DNA from: an uncultured Saccharospirillaceae bacterium
GTDB lineage: Bacteria > Pseudomonadota > Gammaproteobacteria > Pseudomonadales > Oceanobacteraceae
Reading direction: 5' to 3'
NCBI GenBank assembly: GCA_947499545.1
Contig: CANMOZ010000002.1
Coordinates: 248,001-312,000 of the forward strand
DNA length: 64,000 nt
Numbering within the stretch: position 1 is the first letter of the stretch; each line of letters opens with the position of its first letter. The position numbers and the translations under genes are program-made. Under the pieces are notes generated by a model. That model searched no databases, was not told where the DNA came from, and saw only the letters and a program-made list of their open reading frames with translations. This document shows positions 8,573-16,926 of this stretch, in pieces.

Positions 8573-9928
8573 TTAAATCAATTCCAAATACCGGTCTAAT
8601 TCCCAAGTAGAGATGTGTCGATGGTATTCACGCACTTCCCACTCACGGGTTGTTGAATAATGGTCGACAAATCGATGACCTAATTGTTCACGTAAAACAT
8701 CTGAAGATTTGAAACGTTGAGTAGCCTGGGATAAATCCGTTGGGAAACGTAAGGCATCTGCATGCGTTTGATCGTATGCATTGCCTTCAATAGCTTCACT
8801 GGGTTGCCATTGATGTTGAATACCTGACAAGCCAGCGGCGAGCGCAGCGGCGAGGGCTAAATAAGGGTTTGCATCGGCTGCTCCAGCTCTAATTTCCACC
8901 CTTTGGGTGCTTTCCGATCCAGGAATCACACGAATGGCGGTCGTGCGGTTCTCTATGCCCCAGGTGCTGTCTGTAGGGGCCCAGAAACCAGGAATTAATC
9001 GTTTATAACTGTTTATCGTTGGGGCAAGAAGCGCAATACTTTCAGGCAGGATTTTTTGAATGCCACCGACAAAATATTGCTGTAAATCGCTCATTTGGTG
9101 AGTTTTTTTGTCATCGTAAAAACAATTTTTCTTTGTTTTTTTATCAATGAGTGAAATGTGAATATGCCCACTTTGGCCTGGGTAATCTTCAGACCACTTA
9201 GCCATGAACGTCGCTAGTCGCTGTTGGCGCTCAGCGTATATTTTGGTAGCGGTTTTAAAAATGGTCGCTTTATCAGCAGCATTTAAAGCATCATCGACTT
9301 GTAAAGCGGCTTCAATGACGCCTGGCCCTGTTTCAGTGTGAAGTCCTTCTAGAGGGCAATTTAAGGTTTCACATAGCTGTAACAGCCCATGATGGAACTC
9401 AGAATGAACGCTGGTTCTGAGCATAGAATAGCCACACCAGTCATCACTCAGCATTGTAAGGTTTTTAAACCCTTTAGCTTTTGCGCTCTCTCGTGATTCA
9501 TTGAAAACGAAAAATTCGTATTCAAACCCTGCTTTGACTTCAAACCCCATGCGATCAGCAAGGGAAAGTACGCGTCTGAGAGTGCCTCTAGGGCAAATGG
9601 CTTCAGCGTCACCCGTAAATTCAGTTAAGAAAAACGGAATGTTGTCTTCAAAAGGTAAGGTGCGTTCACTTTCTGGTATTACCTGCATACCGGTATCGGG
9701 GTACCCGGTATGCCAGCCGGTAAATTGTGCGTTGTCATACAGTTGATCTTTAATATCCCAACCTAATGCAACATCGCAAAATGAAAACCCTTTTTCAATA
9801 GCGGATAGAAATTTACTTTTTTTTAAATACTTGCCAAGCATTAAACCATCGATGTCAGTAAAGCCAATTTTGATATGACTATGGTTGTTGCTTTCAAGTT
9901 TCTCTTTCAATGCTGTTAATGAATTCAT
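8573..9928 (-). CDS. Glutamine-synthetase-like gamma-glutamylamine ligase
   Basis: The 451-residue protein is a type I glutamine synthetase homologue, with a short beta-grasp N-terminal domain (FTDIDGLMLGKYL). Catalytic-domain motifs include GFEYEFFVF, TGPGVIEAAL, GQSGHIHISL and the GIENRTTAIRVI region. It shows the divergence of PuuA, GlnA3/GlnA4 and IpuC, which attach glutamate to amines, polyamines or ethanolamine using ATP. It sits between an ethanolamine-type permease and two dehydrogenases, so it probably makes a gamma-glutamyl amide that shields the amine during oxidation. Whether the amine is ethanolamine, another amino alcohol or putrescine cannot be read from the sequence. Confidence 0.82.
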   Translation of the reverse strand: MNSLTALKEKLESNNHSHIKIGFTDIDGLMLGKYLKKSKFLSAIEKGFSFCDVALGWDIKDQLYDNAQFTGWHTGYPDTGMQVIPESERTLPFEDNIPFFLTEFTGDAEAICPRGTLRRVLSLADRMGFEVKAGFEYEFFVFNESRESAKAKGFKNLTMLSDDWCGYSMLRTSVHSEFHHGLLQLCETLNCPLEGLHTETGPGVIEAALQVDDALNAADKATIFKTATKIYAERQQRLATFMAKWSEDYPGQSGHIHISLIDKKTKKNCFYDDKKTHQMSDLQQYFVGGIQKILPESIALLAPTINSYKRLIPGFWAPTDSTWGIENRTTAIRVIPGSESTQRVEIRAGAADANPYLALAAALAAGLSGIQHQWQPSEAIEGNAYDQTHADALRFPTDLSQATQRFKSSDVLREQLGHRFVDHYSTTREWEVREYHRHISTWELDRYLELI

Positions 9929-9939
9929 ATCAATACCTT

Positions 9940-11400
9940 TTAAGAAACTTTACGATCAGCAAAGTCAAGATCCTTTTCCGCTTGTAGAATCGTTGCGAAT
10001 TCTTCTTCAGGTGCTTGAGCAACTAAATGAAAGCGACTGTATAGCCCAAAATAAAGCGCAAACCCTAGATAAAGCGCTGCTGTCCAGAGAGCGGCTTGAT
10101 GATTCACAAGAAATGTTGAGATTAATGCAATGACAGATAAAATAAGCGCAATGCTGGATGTGAATGTACCGCCAGGCGTTTTGTAAGGTCTTGGCATATT
10201 GGGTTCTTGCTGACGTAAACGAATATGTGACAGCATCATAAAAATATACGAAATGGTAGCGCCAAAGACAGCGATTGTGATCAGTAAATCGCCTTCTCCG
10301 GTAAGAGCGAGCAAAAAGCCAACGATGCCAGGAATGACCAAGGCATAATGCGGTGCTTTACGGCGGTTAGTTATGGACAGAAATTTTGGGAAATAACCCG
10401 CTCTTGAGAGAGCAAACACCTGCCTTGAATACGCATAAATAATACTGAAAAAGCTTGCGATCAAACCAGCAAGTCCCACGACGTTGACAAATCCGGGTAT
10501 CCATGAATCCTTACCGTAGATACCGGCTAAAGCACCGACCAATGGGGCTCCTTCTTCTTTTAATGCTTCTGAACCAACGGCACCTGAAGTAAGAAAGATA
10601 ACCAGAGCAGCAAATACGAGAAGCAAAACCATTGCGGCAATAATGCCACGAGGTAAATCTTTTGCTGGGTTGCGGCATTCTTCTGCCGCTAGCGGAACAC
10701 CTTCAACCGCAAGGAATAACCACATAGCAAAAGGTAAAGCAGCCCAAATACCCATCCATCCTTCTGGAAACCATTGAGAATGACCAAGCGCTGCTGTATT
10801 GGGTTGAATGGTTAAAGCATTATTGAGATCAAAATGAGGGATAAGGGCAAGACTAAATACACCTATTGCTAATACAGCCAGTAAGGTGATAGCCATCATA
10901 AGTTTTAATGCTTCACCGACGCCCCATAAATGAATACCAACGAAAATGGCATAGGCAACGGCATAAATTAAAATACTATTAAAACCCGTTAATGAGAAAA
11001 TGTAATCGCCGATAAAGATTGCAATGGCGGCTGGTGCAACAGCGTACTCTAATAAAATTGCGGTTCCAGTTAAATAGCCTCCCCAGGGTCCTAATGCTCG
11101 TCGAGCATAGCTGTAGCCTCCACCTGCTGTTGGGATAGCGGCAGCCAATTCTGCCAAACTAAGAACCATGCAAGAATAAAGTGTTGCCATCAGTAAAGTT
11201 GCAACGAGCAGCCCTCCAAACCCTCCGGCTGCCAGTCCGAAATTCCAGCCAGCAAAGTCTCCTGATATGACATAAGAGACGCCTAATCCTGCGAGTAATA
11301 TCCAACCAACGCTTCCTTTTTTGAGTTCTCTTTGACGCAGATAATCTTGAGTCACGTTGGAGTATTCAATACCTCCAATACCTATATTTCGCATGGCCAT
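9940..11400 (-). CDS. APC-family permease, ethanolamine type
   Basis: The 486-residue integral membrane protein has about twelve hydrophobic segments. The APC-superfamily start (GWILLAGLGVSYVISGDFAG) and the PTAGGGYSYARRALGPWGG loop closely resemble bacterial ethanolamine permeases. It would import the amine by proton or ion coupling. It is the first gene of the five-gene minus-strand operon (permease, ligase, aldehyde dehydrogenase, alcohol dehydrogenase, amidotransferase), all separated by gaps under 50 bp. An inverted-repeat operator candidate lies about 95 bp upstream. Specificity is from remembered similarity and needs alignment. Confidence 0.82.
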   Translation of the reverse strand: MAMRNIGIGGIEYSNVTQDYLRQRELKKGSVGWILLAGLGVSYVISGDFAGWNFGLAAGGFGGLLVATLLMATLYSCMVLSLAELAAAIPTAGGGYSYARRALGPWGGYLTGTAILLEYAVAPAAIAIFIGDYIFSLTGFNSILIYAVAYAIFVGIHLWGVGEALKLMMAITLLAVLAIGVFSLALIPHFDLNNALTIQPNTAALGHSQWFPEGWMGIWAALPFAMWLFLAVEGVPLAAEECRNPAKDLPRGIIAAMVLLLVFAALVIFLTSGAVGSEALKEEGAPLVGALAGIYGKDSWIPGFVNVVGLAGLIASFFSIIYAYSRQVFALSRAGYFPKFLSITNRRKAPHYALVIPGIVGFLLALTGEGDLLITIAVFGATISYIFMMLSHIRLRQQEPNMPRPYKTPGGTFTSSIALILSVIALISTFLVNHQAALWTAALYLGFALYFGLYSRFHLVAQAPEEEFATILQAEKDLDFADRKVS

Positions 11401-11493
11401 TCCTTATAAGGTTGATTTTTTGAGCCAGTATTCTCATTTAACGACTGTATTTTAAAGGTCGTAATGCGCCATATTAATTTTTTAAATGGTTTG

Positions 11494-11506
11494 ACGAACG
11501 TTTCGT
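11494..11506. promoter_or_regulatory. Candidate operator (ACGAA-N3-TTCGT)
   Basis: A perfect 5-bp inverted repeat around three bases, embedded in AT-rich sequence, lies about 95 bp before the permease start. It would suit a dimeric repressor. No regulator gene is present in the cluster, so the binding protein is unknown. Confidence 0.3.
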
Positions 11507-11653
11507 TTTTGAAAAGCAATAAAGTTAAAAGCGTTTGTTTATATAGAAGGTGGGATTTACACACATTAAAATTTGAATGGCAATAAGCGAAGTAATATTA
11601 AATACTTAGAAGTAATACAAAAAAGATAAGATCTAAAAGGCCGAAAAAGACTT

Positions 11654-11722
11654 AAATTGGCCGACCAATTTGTTTCATTTGACAAGGCGTTGGCCTGCTG
11701 AGTTATACCCAGCAAGCCTTGT
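11654..11722 (-). terminator. Terminator hairpins downstream of the HDO-like gene
   Basis: Two inverted repeats follow the HDO-like gene on the minus strand. A long one pairs ACAAGGC with GCCTTGT around an inner GCTGG-type stem (11682-11722). A second (11654-11671) pairs AAATTGG with CCAATTT. They separate this gene from the downstream five-gene operon. Confidence 0.5.
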
Positions 11723-11727
11723 GGAGA

Positions 11728-12609
11728 TTAAGCCGCTTTTGCAGCGTATTGTTCACACTCTTCACGAATGCGATTAAATAAATTATTTTGAACATCGCAA
11801 AATCCTTGAAAGCCATCACGAATGCGTTGCTCAACATATGCTTTTTGGTCATCTGGGGCGCTGTCCAACGTCATGTTGAGCGCATCAACGGCCAAATCAA
11901 AATGGTCTTTTTCAACACCACCACCGTGTTCGTTACCATGGATAGAAATCCAAAACCAAGGGTGAATGTCAAAGCCGTGGAAATCGAAAGATTGTTTGCG
12001 GTCTTTTTTTAGTTGCTTGATGTAAGCATCAAACCCAGTATTCGCGAGTTCGTGCCTAACGATACGGTCAATGATTTGATATTCGTGGTGCGCTAATATT
12101 TCTGAACTTGCATGGAATCCCATGGAATAGATAAGTTTGTCGTAATCACCAATTGCACCTTGGTAACCATCTACAGTTGCAGTCAAAATACCACTCATCC
12201 AATCAGGTAATTGCGCATATTGGTTGCGTTGCTGTGTGGTTAGGCCGGCGTAGAGGCCAACGTGAGCCAGTGTTGCTTGGGCCGCAGTTCGATGTGAAGC
12301 CCCAATATGATGATCACCGTACTCATCAATGGCGGCGCAAAACACTTTGTTGGCAACCTCGCAGCCATAGTCTTGTTCATCAACAATATCACAATCCGTT
12401 CTTTTGAAAAGATCCCTAGAAATACCAATAGAACTCGCTAAACGCGTTACGAGAGGGCCTGCGTAGCCATTGAAATGAGTGTATCTTTGCATAAACAGGT
12501 ACAAAGACACGGGATTCTTTGCTGCAATTCGACAACAGTTCTCAACACCTTGATCTAACGTGTGAATCGCAAAGTCCTTCAGGAATTGAGCTTCGGAGAA
12601 AGTGGCCAT
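11728..12609 (-). CDS. Haem-oxygenase-fold metalloenzyme (HDO-like / iron-containing redox enzyme family)
   Basis: The 293-residue all-helical protein resembles the haem-oxygenase-like diiron oxidase/oxygenase group (UndA, CADD, SznF, BesC type) rather than TenA. Candidate ligands lie in three separated helices. They are Glu96 and His106 in DEYGDHHIGASH, Glu170 in SSEILAHHE, and His228, Glu233 and His236 in NEHGGGVEKDHFD. I chose the ATG at 12609 because AAGG precedes it; an upstream in-frame ATG would add 15 residues. It is a single-gene unit between aguB and the gamma-glutamyl amine operon. Its substrate is unknown, and the ligand assignment is my reading, not an alignment. Confidence 0.65.
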   Translation of the reverse strand: MATFSEAQFLKDFAIHTLDQGVENCCRIAAKNPVSLYLFMQRYTHFNGYAGPLVTRLASSIGISRDLFKRTDCDIVDEQDYGCEVANKVFCAAIDEYGDHHIGASHRTAAQATLAHVGLYAGLTTQQRNQYAQLPDWMSGILTATVDGYQGAIGDYDKLIYSMGFHASSEILAHHEYQIIDRIVRHELANTGFDAYIKQLKKDRKQSFDFHGFDIHPWFWISIHGNEHGGGVEKDHFDLAVDALNMTLDSAPDDQKAYVEQRIRDGFQGFCDVQNNLFNRIREECEQYAAKAA

Positions 12610-12955
12610 GGATATACCTTCTTTGTCGATTATTTGCCATATGAGTGTAGTCATGGCGCAATAAGACTTGAATAATTAAAGGTGGTTACATTGTTATGCT
12701 TTGAAAAGTTGGGCGTTGGAAAGCTTACTAAAACCTACCGAAAACGAGAAGTTGGGCGAGTTCTGTGAGAATAATTATTTTTTCATGACAAAAAATATTG
12801 TGTTGTAAAAAAATGATGTCCATTCAGTTTGAAATGGACCATCAGAAAAAATTTGAAGAGATGCTGATAACAACCAGAAAGTCATTGAGGTTACTCTGTT
12901 TAGTAAAGTAACCTCATTGAAAGGTCTGCTTTGTAAAGCGATCAAATGAGTCGTC
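12610..12955. other. Intergenic region between aguB and the HDO-like gene
   Basis: AT-rich and without a gene. It contains the promoter of the HDO-like gene and the hairpin downstream of aguB. Confidence 0.5.
12886..12916 (-). terminator. Hairpin downstream of aguB
   Basis: TGAGGTTACT pairs with AGTAACCTCA (10 bp) around an 11-base loop, about 40 bp past the aguB stop. There is no clear T-run on the minus strand, so it may be a terminator or an RNA-stabilising stem. Confidence 0.45.
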
Positions 12956-13876
12956 TTATAGGTTTTTTTTGGCGTCTAGGTATCGAGCGGACAGTTCTTT
13001 AAAAGCATCGACGCGTCTGTCTCTGAAGTAAGGCCAAATGCGTCTAACTTGTTCGCATCGTTTTCGATCCAAATGAGCGATTAGAACCGTTTCTTCTTGG
13101 TGTTGCGCCTGCTGTAAAAATTCACCTTGGGGCCCTGTCATAAAACTATTTCCCCAAAATTCAATCCCTTGAGACTGTTTACTGGGGTCAGGCTCATGGC
13201 CTACACGATTCATGCTGATGACGGGCAGGTTGTTAGCAACTGAGTGTCCCCGTTGAACGATTATCCAAGCATCCAGTTGTCGGTTTTGTTCCTCGGTATC
13301 GTCAGACGGGTCCCATCCAATAGCTGTTGGGTAGATCAGCATATCAGCCCCTCTGAGTGCCATAAGGCGAGCCGCTTCTGGGTACCACTGGTCCCAGCAG
13401 ACTAACACTCCCAAACGTCCAACACTTGTGTCGATGGGATGGAAGCCTTGAGTTTCTGTGTAATCACCCGGTGTAAAATAAAATTTCTCATAAAATCCTG
13501 GATCATCAGGAATGTGCATTTTGCGATAAAAGCCTGCCAAGGACCCATCTCGCTCTAGAACAATAGCGGTATTGTGATAAAGCCCAGGCGCTCTTCGTTC
13601 AAAAATGGACCCAACGATCACAACCTGATGCTGTTTGGCTTGTTGGGATAGAAAGTGAAAGGTAGGACCATCGATAGGTTCTGCAAGATCAAAGAAGTCG
13701 GTGCTTTCGATCTGGCAAAAATATTGGGTAGCATGGAGTTCTTGAAGAACAATCAGCTCAGCACCTTGAGCAACAGCTGTTTGTATATGCTGTTCTGTTT
13801 GTTTCCAAGAACGTTTTTTATCGGTAAAGCAGCGCTGTTGGATGCCAGCGATGGTCAATGTGTTATCGGTTGCCAT
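12956..13876 (-). CDS. aguB: N-carbamoylputrescine amidase
   Basis: The 306-residue protein of the nitrilase/carbon-nitrogen hydrolase family has the full catalytic triad: Glu46 in VLQELHATQYF, Lys119 in FYRKMHIPDD and Cys160 in LVCWDQWYPEAARL. The DDPGFYEKFYFTPGD segment is typical of the AguB branch. It hydrolyses N-carbamoylputrescine to putrescine, CO2 and ammonia. It stands 128 bp downstream of aguA on the same strand, with a hairpin between them that may lower read-through. Assignment is strong because both enzymes of the pathway are present. Confidence 0.92.
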   Translation of the reverse strand: MATDNTLTIAGIQQRCFTDKKRSWKQTEQHIQTAVAQGAELIVLQELHATQYFCQIESTDFFDLAEPIDGPTFHFLSQQAKQHQVVIVGSIFERRAPGLYHNTAIVLERDGSLAGFYRKMHIPDDPGFYEKFYFTPGDYTETQGFHPIDTSVGRLGVLVCWDQWYPEAARLMALRGADMLIYPTAIGWDPSDDTEEQNRQLDAWIIVQRGHSVANNLPVISMNRVGHEPDPSKQSQGIEFWGNSFMTGPQGEFLQQAQHQEETVLIAHLDRKRCEQVRRIWPYFRDRRVDAFKELSARYLDAKKNL

Positions 13877-13958
13877 ACATTGAGAACCTTGAATAGTGCA
13901 GAGGCTGTGTTTATCAACAAATGCTGCCCCCTTAGGTTACTAACAGAAACAAATTGAA

Positions 13959-13978
13959 GAGAGGTCCTGTGACCTCTC
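13959..13978 (-). terminator. Hairpin downstream of aguA
   Basis: GAGAGGTC pairs perfectly with GACCTCTC around a 4-base loop, between aguA and aguB. On the minus strand the following bases are moderately T-rich. It may be an attenuating or partial terminator. Confidence 0.5.
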
Positions 13979-14004
13979 AAAGCAAACAGTCGAGTTGCTT
14001 ATGA

Positions 14005-15051
14005 TCAATGCACTTCATGCCCGCGGTAAGTATCCACAGGGATTTGCATCGTGATGCAGTGTAGGCTGCCGTTTTGGCGGATTAACACTCTACAATCGAC
14101 AGGAATTATGGTGCGATCAGGGAAGGCTTCAGCAAGGGCTGCAATGGCCTTCTCATCTTCACTTTGTTGATAGATTGGCACCAGTACCGCTTGATTCATA
14201 ATCAGGAAGTTGGCGTAAGTGGCAGGCAAACGTCGGCCTTCTTCGTAGATCGCCTCAGGGAGAGGTAGAGCGATTAGGCGATAAGGTGAGCCGTCTGCTT
14301 GGCGAAAGGCTTTTAACTCTTCTTTCATCAAATTTAGGGACTCATAGTGTGGGTCGTTTTGGTCCTGGCAATCCACGAAGGCAATGGTGTGTGGGTCGCA
14401 GAATCGAGCGAGGGTATCGATATGGCTATCGGTATCATCACCTTCCAAGTGCCCATGCTCTAGCCAAAGGAAGCGTTCGACACCCAGGGATTGTTTCAGC
14501 TCGTGCTCAATGTCGCCCTTGGTTAACTGAGGGTTTCTGTTGGGGTTTAACAGGCATGGCACCGTGCTGAGTAAGGTACCTTCGCCGTCGGTTTCAATGC
14601 TGCCACCCTCAAGGACCAGCGGGTTACGCTCGTACTCGACTTCAGGAAAGGCGCCAAGTGCTTGTAATCGCTGGGTAATTTGATTGTCCAAATCTGCCGG
14701 GAATTTGTCGCCCCAACCATTGAACGTAAAATCTAAGAGCGTGAGCTGGCTGTTTTGGTAAACCGAGATCGGGCCGTGATCTCTGGCCCAAGTGTCATTG
14801 GTTGGCATGGTATAGAGATGCCAATTATGAGGAGGGCTAGCCTCATTTAATGTATTTTCGATTGCTGCTTTTTGCCCCTCATCACCCACCACAATAATGA
14901 GGTCTTGATACTCCAAAATGAGCTTGGATAATTTGAAGTAGAAAGCTTCTACCTCGGGCAGTATCCAGTTCCAATCAGAAGATTTATGAGGCCAAGTTAA
15001 AAGAATGGCACGCTGTGCGTGCCATTCAGCAGGAAATAATAAGTCTGTCAT
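14005..15051 (-). CDS. aguA: Agmatine deiminase
   Basis: The 348-residue protein belongs to the peptidyl-arginine deiminase / agmatine deiminase family. It carries TNDTWARDHGPI (substrate-binding Trp and Asp), LVLEGGSIETDGEG, EHGHLEGDDTDSHID with the catalytic His and Asp, and the catalytic Cys at about 332 in NGSLHCITMQ. It converts agmatine to N-carbamoylputrescine and ammonia. Its ATG overlaps the stop of the upstream secreted-protein gene (ATGA), so the two are translationally linked. With aguB it forms a complete agmatine-to-putrescine route. Arginine decarboxylase is not in the window. Confidence 0.93.
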   Translation of the reverse strand: MTDLLFPAEWHAQRAILLTWPHKSSDWNWILPEVEAFYFKLSKLILEYQDLIIVVGDEGQKAAIENTLNEASPPHNWHLYTMPTNDTWARDHGPISVYQNSQLTLLDFTFNGWGDKFPADLDNQITQRLQALGAFPEVEYERNPLVLEGGSIETDGEGTLLSTVPCLLNPNRNPQLTKGDIEHELKQSLGVERFLWLEHGHLEGDDTDSHIDTLARFCDPHTIAFVDCQDQNDPHYESLNLMKEELKAFRQADGSPYRLIALPLPEAIYEEGRRLPATYANFLIMNQAVLVPIYQQSEDEKAIAALAEAFPDRTIIPVDCRVLIRQNGSLHCITMQIPVDTYRGHEVH

Positions 15052-15473
15052 TGAGTTTTAAATACTGTATGAATCACTTGATCATGTTCAAAATAAACGA
15101 CGAAATCTCGGTAAAACCATTGAGTGATAGGAGGTTCACCAACGGGCCCTTTCGTTTCAAAGGGGTCGCCATGGGCGGCACGCACCTCTTCCATCGTTTT
15201 CCACTGGCCAGGTAAGCCTGTGACTGGCTCCTTCACTTTAGCAGACAAGGGTACCTTAAGGTCATCAGGAATTTCATCCACTCGGATCACTGCATCCTTT
15301 GATTGTTCCTCAGGCCCTTCTTCTGACTTTTCTTCTTGCTTGGGCGCTGTGGATGGACCCTGCCTGTCTTCACCCAGCAGTTGATCGACAAGTGTTGGTC
15401 CGTCTTGAGCCCATAAAGCGCTTGTCATTGATAATCCGAAGCAGCCCAACAAAGCTAATATCTGGATACGCAT
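15048..15473 (-). CDS. Hypothetical secreted protein upstream of aguA
   Basis: The 141-residue protein has an N-terminal signal peptide ending near SALWAQ, then a low-complexity acidic linker (about 30-62, rich in Glu, Gln, Pro). A small C-terminal domain at about 85-141 contains MEEVRAAHGDPFETKG and WFYRDFVVYFEHDQVIHTVFK. This pattern is reminiscent of the SmpA/OmlA-like (BamE-type) fold, in which a Gly-Pro turn precedes paired strands. Function is unknown. AGAGGCG precedes the ATG. It is the first gene of the aguA transcript and overlaps it by 4 bp. Confidence 0.7.
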   Translation of the reverse strand: MRIQILALLGCFGLSMTSALWAQDGPTLVDQLLGEDRQGPSTAPKQEEKSEEGPEEQSKDAVIRVDEIPDDLKVPLSAKVKEPVTGLPGQWKTMEEVRAAHGDPFETKGPVGEPPITQWFYRDFVVYFEHDQVIHTVFKTQ

Positions 15474-15672
15474 TGGATTTCGCCTCTTTTATTAGTCGCG
15501 GTATATATACATTTTATACCCTTATTGCGACAACCGGCTATGCGGAGGCCTTTGTAAAGGTAAAAACTGCGGAATGCAACCCAAAAAGCCGGAGACTTTT
15601 TTCATCTTAGGCTTGACTGTGAAGCCTTCTCTATCAAAACTAGGCCACCCACGACCAGTTAACAAGTGTTCT

Positions 15673-16926
15673 ATGATCAACTCCCTATCGACCTATATTG
15701 GTTATAAGTACGTTGGTGCTAAGCGCCGAAACCACTTTATCTCCTTCATATCCTTGATGTCGATCATGGGATTGATGCTGGGTGTTGCAGTGTTGATCAT
15801 CGTCATGTCTGTTATGAATGGCTTTGAACGAGAGTTACGTCAGAGGGTGCTTGGGCTCGTACCCCATGCAGCCCTTTTTTCCAGAATGGGCCCTCTAGAC
15901 GATTGGCCGAACCTGGTCGATCAAGTGGTTCAAGACCCTGACGTCATCGGTGCTGCGCCTTTCATCCGCATCCAGGGCATGCTAACCAATGGTGGTCGAG
16001 TAAAAGGGGCTTTGATTACGGGCGTTGATCCTGAACTTGAGTCACAAGTATCCAACGTCGACGACCCTGGTCATATCGTCGATGGCCGTTGGGAAGACTT
16101 AAAGTCAGGTGATTGGGGCATTGTCTTGGGCTCCATACTGGCGCATCAGCTTGGAGTGACTATTGGCGAGAAACTGATTCTCGTGATGCCTGAAGCCAGT
16201 GTCTCAGCGGCAGGGGTCATTCCTCGATTGAGGCGTTTCACCGTGGTGGGGATTTTTGAACTGGGTGCTGAAGTCGACCAGACGATGGCCTATGTGCATG
16301 TGGATGATGCGGCGAAGTTGAAGCGCCTACAGCCCGGACAGGTTGAAGGTGTCAGGCTGCAAACGCTTGATCTATTCAAAGCGTCTGAAGTTGCATGGCG
16401 ATTAGTGGGGCAAGCGGATGTTCCGTTGTATGCCTCGGATTGGACCCGTACGCATGGGACTCTGTTTGCGGCCATTCAGATGGAAAAGAAACTCATTGGA
16501 TTGTTGTTGATGATGATTATTGCGGTGGCGGCTTTCAATATCATTTCAACATTGATCATGGTCGTAACGGACAAACAAGCAGACATTGCGATTTTACGAA
16601 CCTTGGGGATGGGAGCGAGAGGCATCATGGGCGTATTTGTTACCCAGGGGACTTTAATTGGTTGCATCGGTACTTTAACGGGAACACTGTTAGGCGTCAT
16701 GGGCGCCTTGAGTATTGCAGACGTTATTGCTTGGATTGAACGTACTTTCAATGTGGTGTTTTTAGACCCTAATGTTTACTTTATCAGTCAGTTGCCTTCT
16801 GATTTGCGGATCCCTGATGTAGTGGTTATTTCTATTTCAGCCTTTGTGCTAACCATTTTAGCGACATTGTATCCCGCTTGGCGTGCATCAAAAATTCAAC
16901 CGGCTGAGGCTTTACGGTATGAGTGA
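15673..16926 (+). CDS. lolC: Lipoprotein-releasing system permease LolC/LolE
   Basis: The 417-residue inner-membrane protein has the FtsX/MacB-type layout. One membrane helix lies near residues 20-50 (SFISLMSIMGLMLGVAVLIIVMSVMNGFE) and a large periplasmic domain follows. Three helices come after it (about 275-405), and the protein ends PAWRASKIQPAEALRYE. It forms the LolCDE complex that extracts outer-membrane lipoproteins. Only one permease gene is present here, as in single-permease (LolF-type) systems, though a lolE may lie elsewhere. I chose the ATG at 15673 because the family starts at IGYKYVGAKRRN. It overlaps lolD by 8 bp. Confidence 0.9.
   Translation: MINSLSTYIGYKYVGAKRRNHFISFISLMSIMGLMLGVAVLIIVMSVMNGFERELRQRVLGLVPHAALFSRMGPLDDWPNLVDQVVQDPDVIGAAPFIRIQGMLTNGGRVKGALITGVDPELESQVSNVDDPGHIVDGRWEDLKSGDWGIVLGSILAHQLGVTIGEKLILVMPEASVSAAGVIPRLRRFTVVGIFELGAEVDQTMAYVHVDDAAKLKRLQPGQVEGVRLQTLDLFKASEVAWRLVGQADVPLYASDWTRTHGTLFAAIQMEKKLIGLLLMMIIAVAAFNIISTLIMVVTDKQADIAILRTLGMGARGIMGVFVTQGTLIGCIGTLTGTLLGVMGALSIADVIAWIERTFNVVFLDPNVYFISQLPSDLRIPDVVVISISAFVLTILATLYPAWRASKIQPAEALRYE

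Larger units (their letters stand above)
11401..11727. other. Intergenic promoter region of the amine operon
   Basis: It holds the upstream region of the permease gene, an ACGAA/TTCGT inverted repeat, and near its right end two hairpins downstream of the HDO-like gene. No coding frame is convincing. Confidence 0.5.

Noticed and set aside
13655-13957. 100-codon plus-strand frame over aguB
   Set aside because: Antisense shadow of the well-supported aguB gene.
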